Below are positions 29,050-41,033 of a DNA stretch of 64,000 bases, one piece after another. Position 1 is the first letter of the stretch, and the number at the start of each line of letters is the position of its first letter. The notes beneath the pieces are model-generated. The model was not told where the DNA came from, made no database searches, and saw only the letters and a list, made by a program, of their open reading frames with translations. The position numbers and the translations under genes are program-made. Source of the stretch: CFX2 sp014338005 (GTDB taxonomy: Bacteria > Chloroflexota > Anaerolineae > Aggregatilineales > Phototrophicaceae); contig SZPE01000004.1 of NCBI GenBank assembly GCA_030263555.1, positions 86,178 through 150,177 on the forward strand, in the 5' to 3' direction.

Positions 29050-29661
29050 CTAACCTTTCACCATTTTGTCCGGGACGAATCGCCCCGACTGCTGCATCTC
29101 GATGTCCTCGCGTAACGCGATCAGCGTGCGGTGATAGAGCGATTTAATCGCGCCCTCGGTGCGGTCGAGAATTTCACCCACTTCGGCATTAGATAAATGC
29201 GCCACAAACTTTAAGTACAGCAGCTGCTGGCGTTCCTCCGGCAGCCGCTCGATGGCCCGCAGAAGCTGCTGGCGCTCTTCCTTGTCTTCCGCCTGGGCGT
29301 CCGGCGCGTCGAAGTGCAGCCCCGACGAGACAAACTCCTCCAGGGGGATGATCTTGCGGCGGCTGCGGTCGCGGTGCCAGTTGGCGACCAGATTATGCGC
29401 GATGCGATATAACCAGGCCTGGAACGGCACGCCGCGCTCGGTATAATGCTCGATGTGCGCCATCGCCCGGTGGAAAACACCCGCCGTCAGGTCTTCCGCA
29501 TCCTGGTGGTTGCCCGTCCGGTAGTAGATGTACTTATAAATTTTCTCGACGTACCGCTCGTATAACACGCCAAAGGCTTCCTGGCTGTCTTTCGCCAGTT
29601 CGACCAGTTCGGCATCGTCGAGTTGCGTGAGATTCCGGTGTTTGCGGCTGAATAGTTTCAT
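29050..29661 (-). CDS. ECF-type RNA polymerase sigma factor
   Basis: 203 residues with region 2 (AFGVLYERYVEKIYKYIYYR, DAEDLTAGVFHRAM, PFQAWLYRIAHNLVANWHRD) and region 4 (LPEERQQLLYLKFVAHLSNA, then EVGEILDRTEGAIKSLYHR). No region 1 or 3. It directs polymerase to a small set of promoters, and its membrane-protein partner suggests control by an envelope signal. A strong hairpin (29674-29699) lies just upstream of its start. Confidence 0.92.
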   Translation of the reverse strand: MKLFSRKHRNLTQLDDAELVELAKDSQEAFGVLYERYVEKIYKYIYYRTGNHQDAEDLTAGVFHRAMAHIEHYTERGVPFQAWLYRIAHNLVANWHRDRSRRKIIPLEEFVSSGLHFDAPDAQAEDKEERQQLLRAIERLPEERQQLLYLKFVAHLSNAEVGEILDRTEGAIKSLYHRTLIALREDIEMQQSGRFVPDKMVKG

Positions 29662-29673
29662 CGTTGGATAAAA

Positions 29674-29706
29674 CCCGCAACCGGAGCGATGGTTGCGGGA
29701 TTTTTT
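29674..29706 (+). terminator. Strong plus-strand terminator hairpin without an upstream plus-strand gene
   Basis: CCCGCAACC (29674-29682) and GGTTGCGGG (29691-29699) form a perfect 9-bp stem with an 8-base loop, followed by ATTTTTT. It points toward glyQS but no plus-strand gene precedes it. Read on the minus strand it lies in the leader of the sigma gene with a shorter T-run. Confidence 0.7.
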
Positions 29707-29768
29707 AAACTTTCCGTTTTTTTGTCAAAGGCACGCCGACGTTTTGGCCGCCGGATGCAGGTTACGCC

Positions 29769-29797
29769 TCGATAAACGGCGGCAGCTTCTCTATAAT
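29769..29797 (+). promoter_or_regulatory. Promoter of the glycyl-tRNA synthetase gene
   Basis: TATAAT at 29792-29797 with a 4/6 -35 match TCGATA at 29769-29774, spacer 17 bp, 38 bp upstream of the start codon. No T-box leader was seen. Confidence 0.55.
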
Positions 29798-29835
29798 ACG
29801 CCGGATTGTCCTCCACAGTTTCCAAAGGCTAAGCG

Positions 29836-32847
<3,012 letters not shown>

Positions 32848-32864
32848 AGCCTCAGCTTTTCGGC

Positions 32865-32897
32865 CTTACGGTCAGGTTTAACGCACCTGGCCGTAAG
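32865..32897. terminator. Palindrome between convergent glyQS and helicase genes
   Basis: CTTACGG-t-CAGGT and ACCTG-g-CCGTAAG form a 12-bp stem with a loop that contains the helicase stop codon. There is no long T-run on either side, so termination strength is uncertain; it could act for both genes. Confidence 0.45.
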
Positions 32898-34884
32898 ATG
32901 CCCCTTTAACCTGCTGCACATACGGCTGAAGCGCGTTCAGGTAGCCAGGCAGTTTCCCTTCATACGAGATAACCAGTTTTTCCCGCGCGCGGGTCATGGC
33001 CGTGTAAACATGCCGCCGGCGTTCGCTGATGAACGTATCTTCAGGCTTGGTGGGTGTGTCAAAGGCGGTGTGCACATGCGGTATCAGCACCATACGGAAC
33101 TCAAGCCCTTTCATTTTTTTGAAGGACTCGACGTACACGCCGGAATCCCGCAGATGTGCCCAGTGTTTGACCAGGTGGTGATTGTGGCACAAAACCGCGA
33201 TCTGCCCTGCCGGCACCCCGGAACGAATCGCTTCGGAAATCGCCTCTTCAATCCCCCTGACTTCGTCTCTTAAATCCCGATACTGAACCAGCATCGGCTG
33301 TTCGCCGGACGGCACATCATACGAGTCAAATTCGGGCGTCACCGTATCCTCGGACTGCGCCAGAATCGGGTCGCTGGCGATGATACTTTGCGCCGCGACC
33401 ATGACCTCGCGCGTAGACCGGAAGGGGACGCGCAGGATGCGTGTGCGACCAACGACCTCTATCCCTTTTTCCTTCCACGAGAAATTGGCGAACAGGCTTT
33501 GCGTGGGGTCATCGCACAGGAAGAACATACCTTCCGGCTTGAGCAGCTTCTTCGCTACCCTGATCCAGGAAGGCGCAAAGTCCTGCGCCTCATCAATCAG
33601 AACCGCATCATAAGACTGGAACAGCGGATGCTGATATTCCGGGTTCAGTTCATCCAGCGCCATAAACGGCACATCGGCCCAGTCTACCAGGCGCTCCTGC
33701 GCGTGCCGTTTAACATATCGGTTGAAGATTTCGTTGATAAGCTGGCGCTTTTCCTTCGACAGCTTGTGTCCACGCCCAACGCGCTTGGCCGACAGGTAGT
33801 CTTCATCATCGTACAGCTCCATCTCTTTGCGCCATTCAATTTCTGTAGCGACAAATTCCGGGTCCAGACCATATCGCTGGCGCAGATCGGGAAACGCATT
33901 ATTCACCAGACCTTCGACGCTGGACGGAGAATGCCATTTGTTCCCCAGGATGTCGGCACACAACTCATGAAAACCCATGATCTGTAAATTCGATCCCGCC
34001 TTGACACGCCGCCGTAAATCTCCCACCAGGTCTTTGTTGAAGGCCAGAATCAGAATACGCCAATCCGGGTTCTGCTCAGCGAGAAACTGCGCCCGGTATG
34101 CCAGCACCAGCGACTTGCCGCTGCCGGCCACGCCGCGTATCAAACGAACGGAGGCGCTTTCCGCCGCCGAACGCCCCTCCTCGGTGAGCATGTCAGACAT
34201 CAAAGTCTGCTGCTGGGCCTGCGGCGCTTTAGCCAGCTTAAGCGGTTCGCGGACGATCTGATACTGCTGGCTGGTCAACACGCCTACCGGCTGCCCCTGG
34301 CTGTCAGAGACGATCACCTTCGGGTCCAGCACGCCGCGAATCGCATCTATATCGGCTAGCGAGAGCGGCTTTTCAAGCCGCCAGACCCAGGCCAGTCCGC
34401 GCAGCGCCCGCTCGAAACGTTCCGGTGATGAAAGGTCTTCTTTTGAAAAAACGTGACCTTCCTCCCAGGCCTTCTCACACTGCTCGATAGTGTACTTTTC
34501 GATGTGCGGCAGGGCGACCGCGTACATCCAGGGAAACTTCAGCTTGATTTTGCCTTTATGGTTTCGGAGCAGTGGTTGTAGTTTTTGAAAATTCTCGTTC
34601 AGGTTGAACGCGTATTCCCTTGCGGTTTTGAGCGGGTTGTCTTCGGTGGCCTGTTGGCCGTTGTCGCGAATGATTTCAACTTTTTTCTGCGTAGCATGAA
34701 CGATCCGCTTCCAGTCTTTGACTTCGATCACCAGCACACCCAGCGTTTTTGCGACCACCACAAAATCAGGATTGCGGTATGCCGAGCGGGTATGCGTGAT
34801 GGTGGGTTCAATAAAATAGGTGTACTCATCTGCTGGCAAACTCTGTAGATGGCTTGCCACAAGGCCTTCGCCATAAGTAACCAT
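32878..34884 (-). CDS. NERD nuclease-related domain fused to a UvrD-like SF1 helicase
   Basis: 668 residues from the ATG at 34884, chosen because GAGGTG lies 6 bases before it (an in-frame ATG exists at 34911). The N-terminus is a NERD domain (about 1-110, NPDFVVVAKTLGVLVIEVKD, with a Glu-x-Lys nuclease-type motif). The helicase has Walker A GVAGSGKS, Walker B VLIDEAQDFAP, and motifs resembling III (FFLCDDPTQSL), IV-V and VI (YTAMTRAREKLVIS). NERD plus SF1 helicase in a single chain recalls the Nhi antiphage nuclease-helicase, but general repair functions are also known for this group. It stands alone between housekeeping genes. Confidence 0.85.
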   Translation of the reverse strand: MVTYGEGLVASHLQSLPADEYTYFIEPTITHTRSAYRNPDFVVVAKTLGVLVIEVKDWKRIVHATQKKVEIIRDNGQQATEDNPLKTAREYAFNLNENFQKLQPLLRNHKGKIKLKFPWMYAVALPHIEKYTIEQCEKAWEEGHVFSKEDLSSPERFERALRGLAWVWRLEKPLSLADIDAIRGVLDPKVIVSDSQGQPVGVLTSQQYQIVREPLKLAKAPQAQQQTLMSDMLTEEGRSAAESASVRLIRGVAGSGKSLVLAYRAQFLAEQNPDWRILILAFNKDLVGDLRRRVKAGSNLQIMGFHELCADILGNKWHSPSSVEGLVNNAFPDLRQRYGLDPEFVATEIEWRKEMELYDDEDYLSAKRVGRGHKLSKEKRQLINEIFNRYVKRHAQERLVDWADVPFMALDELNPEYQHPLFQSYDAVLIDEAQDFAPSWIRVAKKLLKPEGMFFLCDDPTQSLFANFSWKEKGIEVVGRTRILRVPFRSTREVMVAAQSIIASDPILAQSEDTVTPEFDSYDVPSGEQPMLVQYRDLRDEVRGIEEAISEAIRSGVPAGQIAVLCHNHHLVKHWAHLRDSGVYVESFKKMKGLEFRMVLIPHVHTAFDTPTKPEDTFISERRRHVYTAMTRAREKLVISYEGKLPGYLNALQPYVQQVKGASYGQVR

Positions 34885-35058
34885 CGCTAACACCTCATTG
34901 ATGATATGCATTAACTTTACAAATCATTATCGGCCATTTATTCAACCCCAAACCTTAAAGCGTAATGGTTTTACAAATTATTCACGAACATCTGTTTTAT
35001 TACCGGTACCGCCTGGCCGCCGTTCCCCAAAAGCAAACGAATTTTTAAGCGCCCCGAT

Positions 35059-35087
35059 TTGCATGTCTATCCGCTCATACATATAAT
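35059..35087 (+). promoter_or_regulatory. Promoter of dnaG-rpoD
   Basis: TTGCAT (35059-35064) and TATAAT (35082-35087) are separated by exactly 17 bp, 22 bp upstream of the dnaG start. Confidence 0.75.
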
Positions 35088-35109
35088 TCCACTTAAGCAG
35101 GTGTGAGGG

Positions 35110-37224
35110 GTGGTTTTTCCCGTGTCGGTCGCAGACGAGATCAAAAGCCGGCTGGATATCGTGGCTTATATCCAGCAGTACGTTCCCCTCAAAAAGTCGG
35201 GGCGGACGTATAAAGCGTGCTGTCCCTGGCACAGCGAAAAAACGCCGTCATTTGTAGTGTCCGAAGACCGGCAGACGTTCCGCTGCTTTGGCGCTTGTGC
35301 GACCGGGGGCGACATTTTCGCGTTCGCCATGCGGCATCACGGCTGGTCGTTTTCCGAGGCGCTGCAAGAACTGGGCAGGCTGGCAGGTGTCGAAGTCCAC
35401 AAACAGACGCCGGAGCAGAAAGCGCGCGGCGAACAGATGGACGCCCTGCGCGGCCTGCTCAAAACCGCCGCCGAGGCCTATCACCAGGCGCTCATCAACC
35501 CGCAGAGCGACGATGCCCGCGCCGCCCTGCATTACGCCAAACACAAACGCGGCTTCAGCGACGAGACACTGCTTAAGTTCGGCATCGGCTATGCGCCGCC
35601 GGGCTGGCACAACATGCTCGAACACCTGAAGGAGATCGGCTACAGCGAAGACCAGATCATCGAAGCCGGCATCGCCGTTAAAAACGAAAAAGGGAACGTC
35701 TACGACCGCTTCCGCAGCCGGCTGATGATCCCCATCCGCGACGAACGCGGGCGCGTGATCGGCTTCGGGGCGCGGGCGCTCGACCCCGACGACAACCCCA
35801 AATACCTCAACTCGCCACAGACCCCCCTGTTCGACAAAAGCCGGACGCTGTTCGCGCTGGATGTGGCGCGAAACAATATCCACGAGACTGAAACGGCGGT
35901 CATCGTCGAAGGTTATGTGGACGCCATCACGGCGCACCAGGCCGGGTTTACGAACGTCGTGGCGCAGATGGGTACGGCCATGACCGACACCCAGCTTAAA
36001 ACGCTGACGCGCTCGGCTAAAAAAATCATCCTGGCGCTGGATTCGGACGCCGCCGGGCAGAACGCCACCCGCCGCAGCCTGGAAGTGGCGCAGGCTGCCC
36101 TACAGGCCGATTACACCGGGCGGCTGTCGGTAGACATGCGCGTGCTGCAAATCCCCGGCGCGAAAGACCCCGACGACCTCATACGCGAATCGCCGGAGAA
36201 GTGGGCGGCGCTGGTGGCGGAGGCGCAGCCGGTGGCCGATTATGTCATCGAAACGGAAATCGCCGGGCTGCCGCCGGACGCCTCGCCCCGCGACGTGGAA
36301 AGCCTGGCCCGCCGCCTGATCCCCACCCTGCTGGCGTCGGAAAACAATGTCTATAATAAGGAAAATGTCCAAAAACTGCTGCTGGCGCTGGTCAAACTCA
36401 AACAGCAGCGGCGGGCGCTGCGGAGTTTGAGCATCGGCGAACAGGATTTGCTGGACTGGGCTAATGAACAGCAGCGTATCGCCGGGTCAAAACCGCCCCG
36501 CTCCACCCCGCCGGACGCCGCGCCGCCGGAGCCGCCGCCCCCCGACTACGAGGCACTGATGCCGCCGGACAATTGGGACGAGGAGGCTGCCGAACCGCAG
36601 CCGCCCGCGCCCCAGGCTGCCGCGCTCGACCGCGAAGCAGAAGCCGAGCGCCGCTGCCTGCGGCTGCTGTTCCACAACCCCGACCTGTATTACGTCGTCA
36701 ATCGCAAGCTGCGGGAACTGGCCGGCAGCAGCCGGGCGTTGCGGGATGGGCCGCTGCGCGATTGGGAGGCCGACGACTTCGCCCAGCCGGAATACCGGGC
36801 TTTGATGCAGGTTTTTCAGGCGGCGCTGGCCCAGGATGAGCAGGAAGTAATGGATTTTATGCAGCAGCGGCTGGACTCGACATTGCTCCTGTGGCTTGAG
36901 GCGATTATGATTGATGAGTTGGAAGAAAACCGCGCCCGGCTGCGCCACGCTTTTCTCACCGATCTGAATAATTTATGGGACTCCAGCCAGCGGCGGGGCG
37001 CGATCTTCGATCACCAGGCCGAACTGCTGGAAAAGGTGCTGCGGCTGCGCGGTCGGCGGCTGCACCGGGAGCGGGAGGAGTTGTGTTTGTTGCAAACCGA
37101 CAGCCAGATTGAGGGCGACGAGGCTGCCGGGCTGCGATATGGGCAGCAGGTGGTTTTATCGCAGCAGGCCAAGCAGTTGATCGACTCCGAACTCGGACGA
37201 CACACCGGCATTCTGCGTAAGTAA
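35110..37224 (+). CDS. dnaG: DNA primase
   Basis: 704 residues. CHC2 zinc finger at the N-terminus (Cys38, His41, Cys59, Cys63 in CCPWHSEKTPSF and CFGACATGG), then the catalytic core with TOPRIM motifs EGYVDAI and ALDSDAAG. The C-terminal helicase-interaction region (from about 540) follows a Pro-rich linker at about 455-520. The GTG at 35110 is used as start; a second GTG at 35122 before SVADEIKSRLD is equally possible. rpoD follows 11 bp downstream, as in the classical macromolecular synthesis operon, but rpsU is missing upstream. Confidence 0.95.
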   Translation: MVFPVSVADEIKSRLDIVAYIQQYVPLKKSGRTYKACCPWHSEKTPSFVVSEDRQTFRCFGACATGGDIFAFAMRHHGWSFSEALQELGRLAGVEVHKQTPEQKARGEQMDALRGLLKTAAEAYHQALINPQSDDARAALHYAKHKRGFSDETLLKFGIGYAPPGWHNMLEHLKEIGYSEDQIIEAGIAVKNEKGNVYDRFRSRLMIPIRDERGRVIGFGARALDPDDNPKYLNSPQTPLFDKSRTLFALDVARNNIHETETAVIVEGYVDAITAHQAGFTNVVAQMGTAMTDTQLKTLTRSAKKIILALDSDAAGQNATRRSLEVAQAALQADYTGRLSVDMRVLQIPGAKDPDDLIRESPEKWAALVAEAQPVADYVIETEIAGLPPDASPRDVESLARRLIPTLLASENNVYNKENVQKLLLALVKLKQQRRALRSLSIGEQDLLDWANEQQRIAGSKPPRSTPPDAAPPEPPPPDYEALMPPDNWDEEAAEPQPPAPQAAALDREAEAERRCLRLLFHNPDLYYVVNRKLRELAGSSRALRDGPLRDWEADDFAQPEYRALMQVFQAALAQDEQEVMDFMQQRLDSTLLLWLEAIMIDELEENRARLRHAFLTDLNNLWDSSQRRGAIFDHQAELLEKVLRLRGRRLHREREELCLLQTDSQIEGDEAAGLRYGQQVVLSQQAKQLIDSELGRHTGILRK

Positions 37225-37235
37225 GACGGTGAATT

Positions 37236-38882
37236 ATGGTCAAAAAACGTAAGCAAACCAGAGACGAAACGCGGTCTTCGCAAGAAGTCCCGAAGGTGCA
37301 GGTCGAAGACATGGACGCCGAATTCGACCTGGAAGACGAGATACTGGAAGACGATGAGGCGCTCTTCGATACGGTTGATCTGAAAGGCGATCTTGACAGC
37401 GACATCCTGCTGGACGACGGGCCGGATGAAGAAGAACTGGACGAATTTGACGACGATGACCTGATGAACGAAAGCCTGGCGCTGGATACCTCCGCGCTGG
37501 CCGACGACCCGGTGCGTATGTACCTGAAGGAAATCGGGCAGGTTCCGCTGCTGGATACCAACCGCGAGACGTGGCTGAGTGTGCAGATCGCGGCGGAACA
37601 ACTGCTGCAAACCTTCATAGACCGGCTGTCGGCGCTGGACAGCCAGACCGGGCTGCCCGCCCCGTCGGCGGTTGTCGAGCTGGCTTACCAGCACGTTGTA
37701 CGCAACTGGGAAGAAGTGGTCGAGGGCGCGCTGGCCTTTCACGTCGAAAAGCCGGAGTTAACCGCCATGATTAACGAGGCTATCCTGCTCTCTGATGCCT
37801 GGGATGTCAATGGTCATTCCTATATCCGGGAATATCTGCGCCAGCGGGACTGGGGGCGCGATGAACTGTGGACGGAGCTGGCAAAGCGGCTGTTCGACGT
37901 GTTTCATGGGCTGTACCTGATTCCGGTCGCGCTGCTGGCGCCTATTCACAAGTTCTACAAACAACACGGCGAATGTCCCTCGCCAGAGCAGTTTCACGAG
38001 TGGCTGGCCGCCGACCCCGAAACCGCAGCCGACCTGCCGGAGTTTTTCATCCAGATCGAGCAGCGCGCCGAACTTGCCGGCGAGGCGCTGACGCGCGCCA
38101 ACCTGCGCCTGGTCGTCAGCGTCGCCAAACGCTACATGGGGCGCGGCATCAATTTCCTCGATCTGATTCAGGAAGGCAACATCGGCCTGCTGCGGGCGGT
38201 CGAAAAGTTCGACCACACCAAAGGTTATAAGTTCAGCACCTATGCCACCTGGTGGATTCGCCAGGCCATCAGCCGTGCCATCGCCGACCAGGCGCGCACG
38301 ATACGTATCCCGGTACACATGGTCGAAACTATCAACCGGCTGATGCGCGTGCAGCGCGACCTGATTCAGGAGCTGGGCGGCGAACCCAGCGCCGAACAGA
38401 TCGCCCTGGAGATGGATTTTTTGACCGCCGACGAAACCGAAGCCATCAAACTCATCCGGCGCAACGGCGAACGTATGGACGCCGGCTTGCAGCGCAAGCT
38501 GCGCCGCGCCGCGCAAAAAGTCCGCAAGATCATGCGTATCAGCCAGGAGCCGATGAGCCTGGAAATGCCCATCGGCCAGGAGGACAGCAGCCTGCTGGGT
38601 GACTTCATCGAGGACGATAAAATCCTCGGCCCGGTGGACGCCGCCAGCCGCCAGCTGCTGAAGGAGCAGATTCGCTCCGCGCTGGGCGTGCTGAGCGAGC
38701 GCGAGCGCGAGGTGCTGGAAATGCGCTTCGGCCTGCAAGACGGCCAGGATCACACGCTGGAGGAGGTCGGGCGTCACCTGGGCGTCACGCGGGAGCGCAT
38801 CCGGCAGATCGAAGCGAAGGCGCTCCGTAAGCTGCGCCACCCCACCCGCAGCCGTCAGCTTCGGGATTATCTGGAAATGTGA
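37236..38882 (+). CDS. rpoD: Primary sigma factor, RpoD/SigA type
   Basis: 548 residues. A very acidic N-terminal region (about 15-80) precedes region 1.2 (DPVRMYLKEIGQVPLL). Region 2 reads VVSVAKRYMGRGINFLDLIQ and KFSTYATWWIRQAISRAIAD (-10 recognition), region 3 and region 4 (EEVGRHLGVTRERIRQIEAK, the helix-turn-helix for -35). It is the main vegetative sigma factor, consistent with the TTGACA/TATAAT-like promoters seen in this window. Between regions 1.2 and 2 there is a non-conserved stretch of about 180 residues. Cotranscribed with dnaG. Confidence 0.96.
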   Translation: MVKKRKQTRDETRSSQEVPKVQVEDMDAEFDLEDEILEDDEALFDTVDLKGDLDSDILLDDGPDEEELDEFDDDDLMNESLALDTSALADDPVRMYLKEIGQVPLLDTNRETWLSVQIAAEQLLQTFIDRLSALDSQTGLPAPSAVVELAYQHVVRNWEEVVEGALAFHVEKPELTAMINEAILLSDAWDVNGHSYIREYLRQRDWGRDELWTELAKRLFDVFHGLYLIPVALLAPIHKFYKQHGECPSPEQFHEWLAADPETAADLPEFFIQIEQRAELAGEALTRANLRLVVSVAKRYMGRGINFLDLIQEGNIGLLRAVEKFDHTKGYKFSTYATWWIRQAISRAIADQARTIRIPVHMVETINRLMRVQRDLIQELGGEPSAEQIALEMDFLTADETEAIKLIRRNGERMDAGLQRKLRRAAQKVRKIMRISQEPMSLEMPIGQEDSSLLGDFIEDDKILGPVDAASRQLLKEQIRSALGVLSEREREVLEMRFGLQDGQDHTLEEVGRHLGVTRERIRQIEAKALRKLRHPTRSRQLRDYLEM

Positions 38883-38885
38883 TAG

Positions 38886-38914
38886 GTAGGGGCGGGTTTC
38901 TGAACCCGCCCTAC
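38886..38914. repeat. Intergenic palindrome, GTAGGGGCGGGTTT family
   Basis: An inverted repeat GTAGGGGCGGGTT...AACCCGCCCTAC immediately after rpoD. Near-copies occur at 43387, 43935, 50554 and 56526. Confidence 0.75.
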
Positions 38915-38938
38915 GCAAATATTTGAGGATTTACCATT

Positions 38939-39511
38939 ATGATCCAGCGTGTTGAAACCATGACTGTGGCGGAATTCGTGCGGCTGTACGACACAGAAGG
39001 GCCGTTCGAGATCATCAATGGTAAGGCCATCAGGTTGAGTCCGGGTGTTTTTCGTCATGATGTGTACCTGATCCGGCTGCTCTTCCGCGCGCTGGATGAA
39101 TTTGTCCGCTCGCACCAGCTTGGCGAAGTTTTCTCCGAAATGCCGTTTGTACTCATTTTCGACTCGGACTGGGTGAAAGACTCGCGCACGCCGGATGTGA
39201 TGTTTGTGAAGGCCGAATGGCTGGCGGAATATCAAGTCAAAGAGCCTGACTTTGCCGACAAGCCGCTTGTGATTGTCCTCGATCTGGTTGTCGAAGTGAT
39301 CTCCTCCAATGACAATTACACCGACGTGGATGCTAAAGTGGAACGTTACCTGGACGACGGCGTACAGGTAGTCTGGGTGGTTGACCCCAGGCGTAAAACG
39401 ATCAAGGTGCAGCGGCAGGGGACGTACCGAACGCTGCACATCGGGGATGTTCTGACCGGCGATGAGGTTATTCCGGGTTTTGAACAGGCGCTCCAAGCTG
39501 TGTTTGGATAA
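38939..39511 (+). CDS. Uma2 family (DUF820) putative PD-(D/E)xK nuclease
   Basis: 190 residues with the family core: TPDVMFVKAEW (Asp), VLDLVVEVISSNDNYTDVDA (Glu-x-[IV]) with Lys in KVERYLDDGVQVVWVVDP. These proteins are abundant in Cyanobacteria and Chloroflexota and are thought to derive from transposon-linked nucleases; no function is settled. A GAGGA ribosome site lies 8 bases before the ATG. The next gene starts directly after its stop (TAAATG). Confidence 0.9.
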   Translation: MIQRVETMTVAEFVRLYDTEGPFEIINGKAIRLSPGVFRHDVYLIRLLFRALDEFVRSHQLGEVFSEMPFVLIFDSDWVKDSRTPDVMFVKAEWLAEYQVKEPDFADKPLVIVLDLVVEVISSNDNYTDVDAKVERYLDDGVQVVWVVDPRRKTIKVQRQGTYRTLHIGDVLTGDEVIPGFEQALQAVFG

Positions 39512-40486
39512 ATGACTCCCCTCACCTTTTGCCCCATCTGCGGCCAGACGCTCGGCCAGCGCAAGGAAGGCGGTCGGCTGCGTCAGGCCTGCCCCAACTG
39601 CGGTTATATTCATTATGTGAATCCCGTTCCGGCGGTCGGGCTGCTGATCGAGATGGACGGCGGGCTGGTGCTGATCCGCCGGGGACAGCCGCCGCACCAG
39701 GGCGAATGGACGCTGCCGAGCGGTTTCATCGAAGCGGACGAAAGCGCCGAGGAAGCCGCCATCCGCGAGGCCGAGGAAGAAACCGGCCTCAAGACCGAAA
39801 TCATCGAACTGGCCGGCGTGAATTCCTTCCCGGAAGGCCCGCCCACCAGCGGCATTATCATCTTCTTCCGGCTGCGCCCGGTCGGCGGCGACCTGCACGG
39901 CGGGGATGACGCGGTAGAAGCGCGCGTCTTTCAGCCGCTCGAACTGCCGCTGCTGCCGTTCCGCACCCACCGGGAAGCGGTCGCCCAATGGTTAGACGAC
40001 CGCAAACGGCAGACCGGCGAAACGCCCGCCGTCCCGCGCCGGCGCAGCCGCCCGTTTACCATCCGCCCCGCCGAAGCCGCCGACGCCGAAGAAATCATGG
40101 GGCTGCTGATGCTCATCCCCGCCAACCGCGACCTCAGCCCGGAAGCGCGGCGCCAAATCCTGTGGCGCTTCCGTGAGTCGGAAGGCTTCGAGGTGTTCGT
40201 GGCCGAAAGCAACCAGCAGCCGCCGCTGATTATCGGCTTCATCACGCTGTCGGTCGTTCGCACCCTGACGGAAGGGCGCGGCTTCATCAACGATATGGCC
40301 GTGCTGCCGACTTACCAGCGGCGGGGCGTGGGCGCGGCGCTGCTGGAAGCCGCCTTGCAAGCCGCCGAACGCCGCAGCCTGCGAACCGTGATGGTGAACA
40401 CCGAACGCGCCAACGAACGCGCGCGCGCTTTTTATGCCGCGCTCGGTTTTTCTGAAGAAACCATTCTGCGTTTGAAGATTCGCTGA
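39512..40486 (+). CDS. Nudix hydrolase fused to a GNAT acetyltransferase
   Basis: 324 residues. An N-terminal zinc ribbon (Cys7, Cys10, Cys27, Cys30), then a Nudix domain whose box GFIEADESAEEAAIREAEEE is complete with Arg-Glu-x-x-Glu-Glu; together this resembles NADH pyrophosphatase NudC-like and ADP-ribose pyrophosphatase enzymes. From about residue 178 a GNAT domain follows (FINDMAVLPTYQRRGVGAAL, ARAFYAALGF). Substrates of both halves are unknown. It abuts the Uma2 gene and precedes the nuo promoter region. Confidence 0.88.
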   Translation: MTPLTFCPICGQTLGQRKEGGRLRQACPNCGYIHYVNPVPAVGLLIEMDGGLVLIRRGQPPHQGEWTLPSGFIEADESAEEAAIREAEEETGLKTEIIELAGVNSFPEGPPTSGIIIFFRLRPVGGDLHGGDDAVEARVFQPLELPLLPFRTHREAVAQWLDDRKRQTGETPAVPRRRSRPFTIRPAEAADAEEIMGLLMLIPANRDLSPEARRQILWRFRESEGFEVFVAESNQQPPLIIGFITLSVVRTLTEGRGFINDMAVLPTYQRRGVGAALLEAALQAAERRSLRTVMVNTERANERARAFYAALGFSEETILRLKIR

Positions 40487-40587
40487 AGAGCGGCCATTCA
40501 TTACACGTTCCATTATATGCCCGTTTTGGCGCAAAACGGCGCGTGTTTTCGTTGCCGGAGCGGCGCAGGAATGGGTATGATAAAGGT

Positions 40588-40616
40588 TTGACATCACTCA
40601 TGGGTTATGTTAATCT
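40588..40616 (+). promoter_or_regulatory. Promoter of the nuo operon
   Basis: TTGACA (40588-40593), a perfect -35, then 17 bp, then TAATCT (40611-40616), 54 bp upstream of nuoA. Confidence 0.8.
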
Positions 40617-40670
40617 CAGTTTAGTTTATTTGTGCCGTATTGAACAAACCAAATCCAGTTAACGGAGATT

Positions 40671-41033
40671 ATGATGGCGTTACAGGATTTCGCTCCCATC
40701 GGCGCGTTATTGTTTCTGGCTTCTGCCGTAATGCTGCTGGTGGTTTTTATCTCGCGGTTGTTCGGGCCTTACCGCCCCACCGCCCGCAAACGCGCCCCTT
40801 ACGAAAGCGGCATGAAACCCATCGGCCCCGCCATCCGCCGGATGCCGGTCAAGTTTTATCTGGTGGCCGTGCTGTTCATCCTGTTTGATATTGAAGTGAT
40901 CTTCTTTCTCCCCTGGGCGGTAGCCGTCCGCGATCTGGGTGTTTACGGTTTAATCGTCATGGGTGTGTTCCTGTTTATTCTGACGGTCGGCTTCATCTAT
41001 GAATGGAAGAAAGGAGCGCTGGAATGGGAGTAA
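40671..41033 (+). CDS. nuoA: NADH-quinone oxidoreductase subunit A
   Basis: 120 residues, three membrane helices, with the family signature KRAPYESGMKPIGPA and FYLVAVLFILFDIEVIFFLP. Part of the membrane arm near the quinone site. Two adjacent ATGs exist (40671, 40674); the second has the better distance from GGAG. Overlaps nuoB by 10 bp. Confidence 0.95.
   Translation: MMALQDFAPIGALLFLASAVMLLVVFISRLFGPYRPTARKRAPYESGMKPIGPAIRRMPVKFYLVAVLFILFDIEVIFFLPWAVAVRDLGVYGLIVMGVFLFILTVGFIYEWKKGALEWE

Noticed and set aside
37758..38918. 386-codon minus-strand frame opposite rpoD
   Set aside because: Shadow of the sigma factor gene with no domain.
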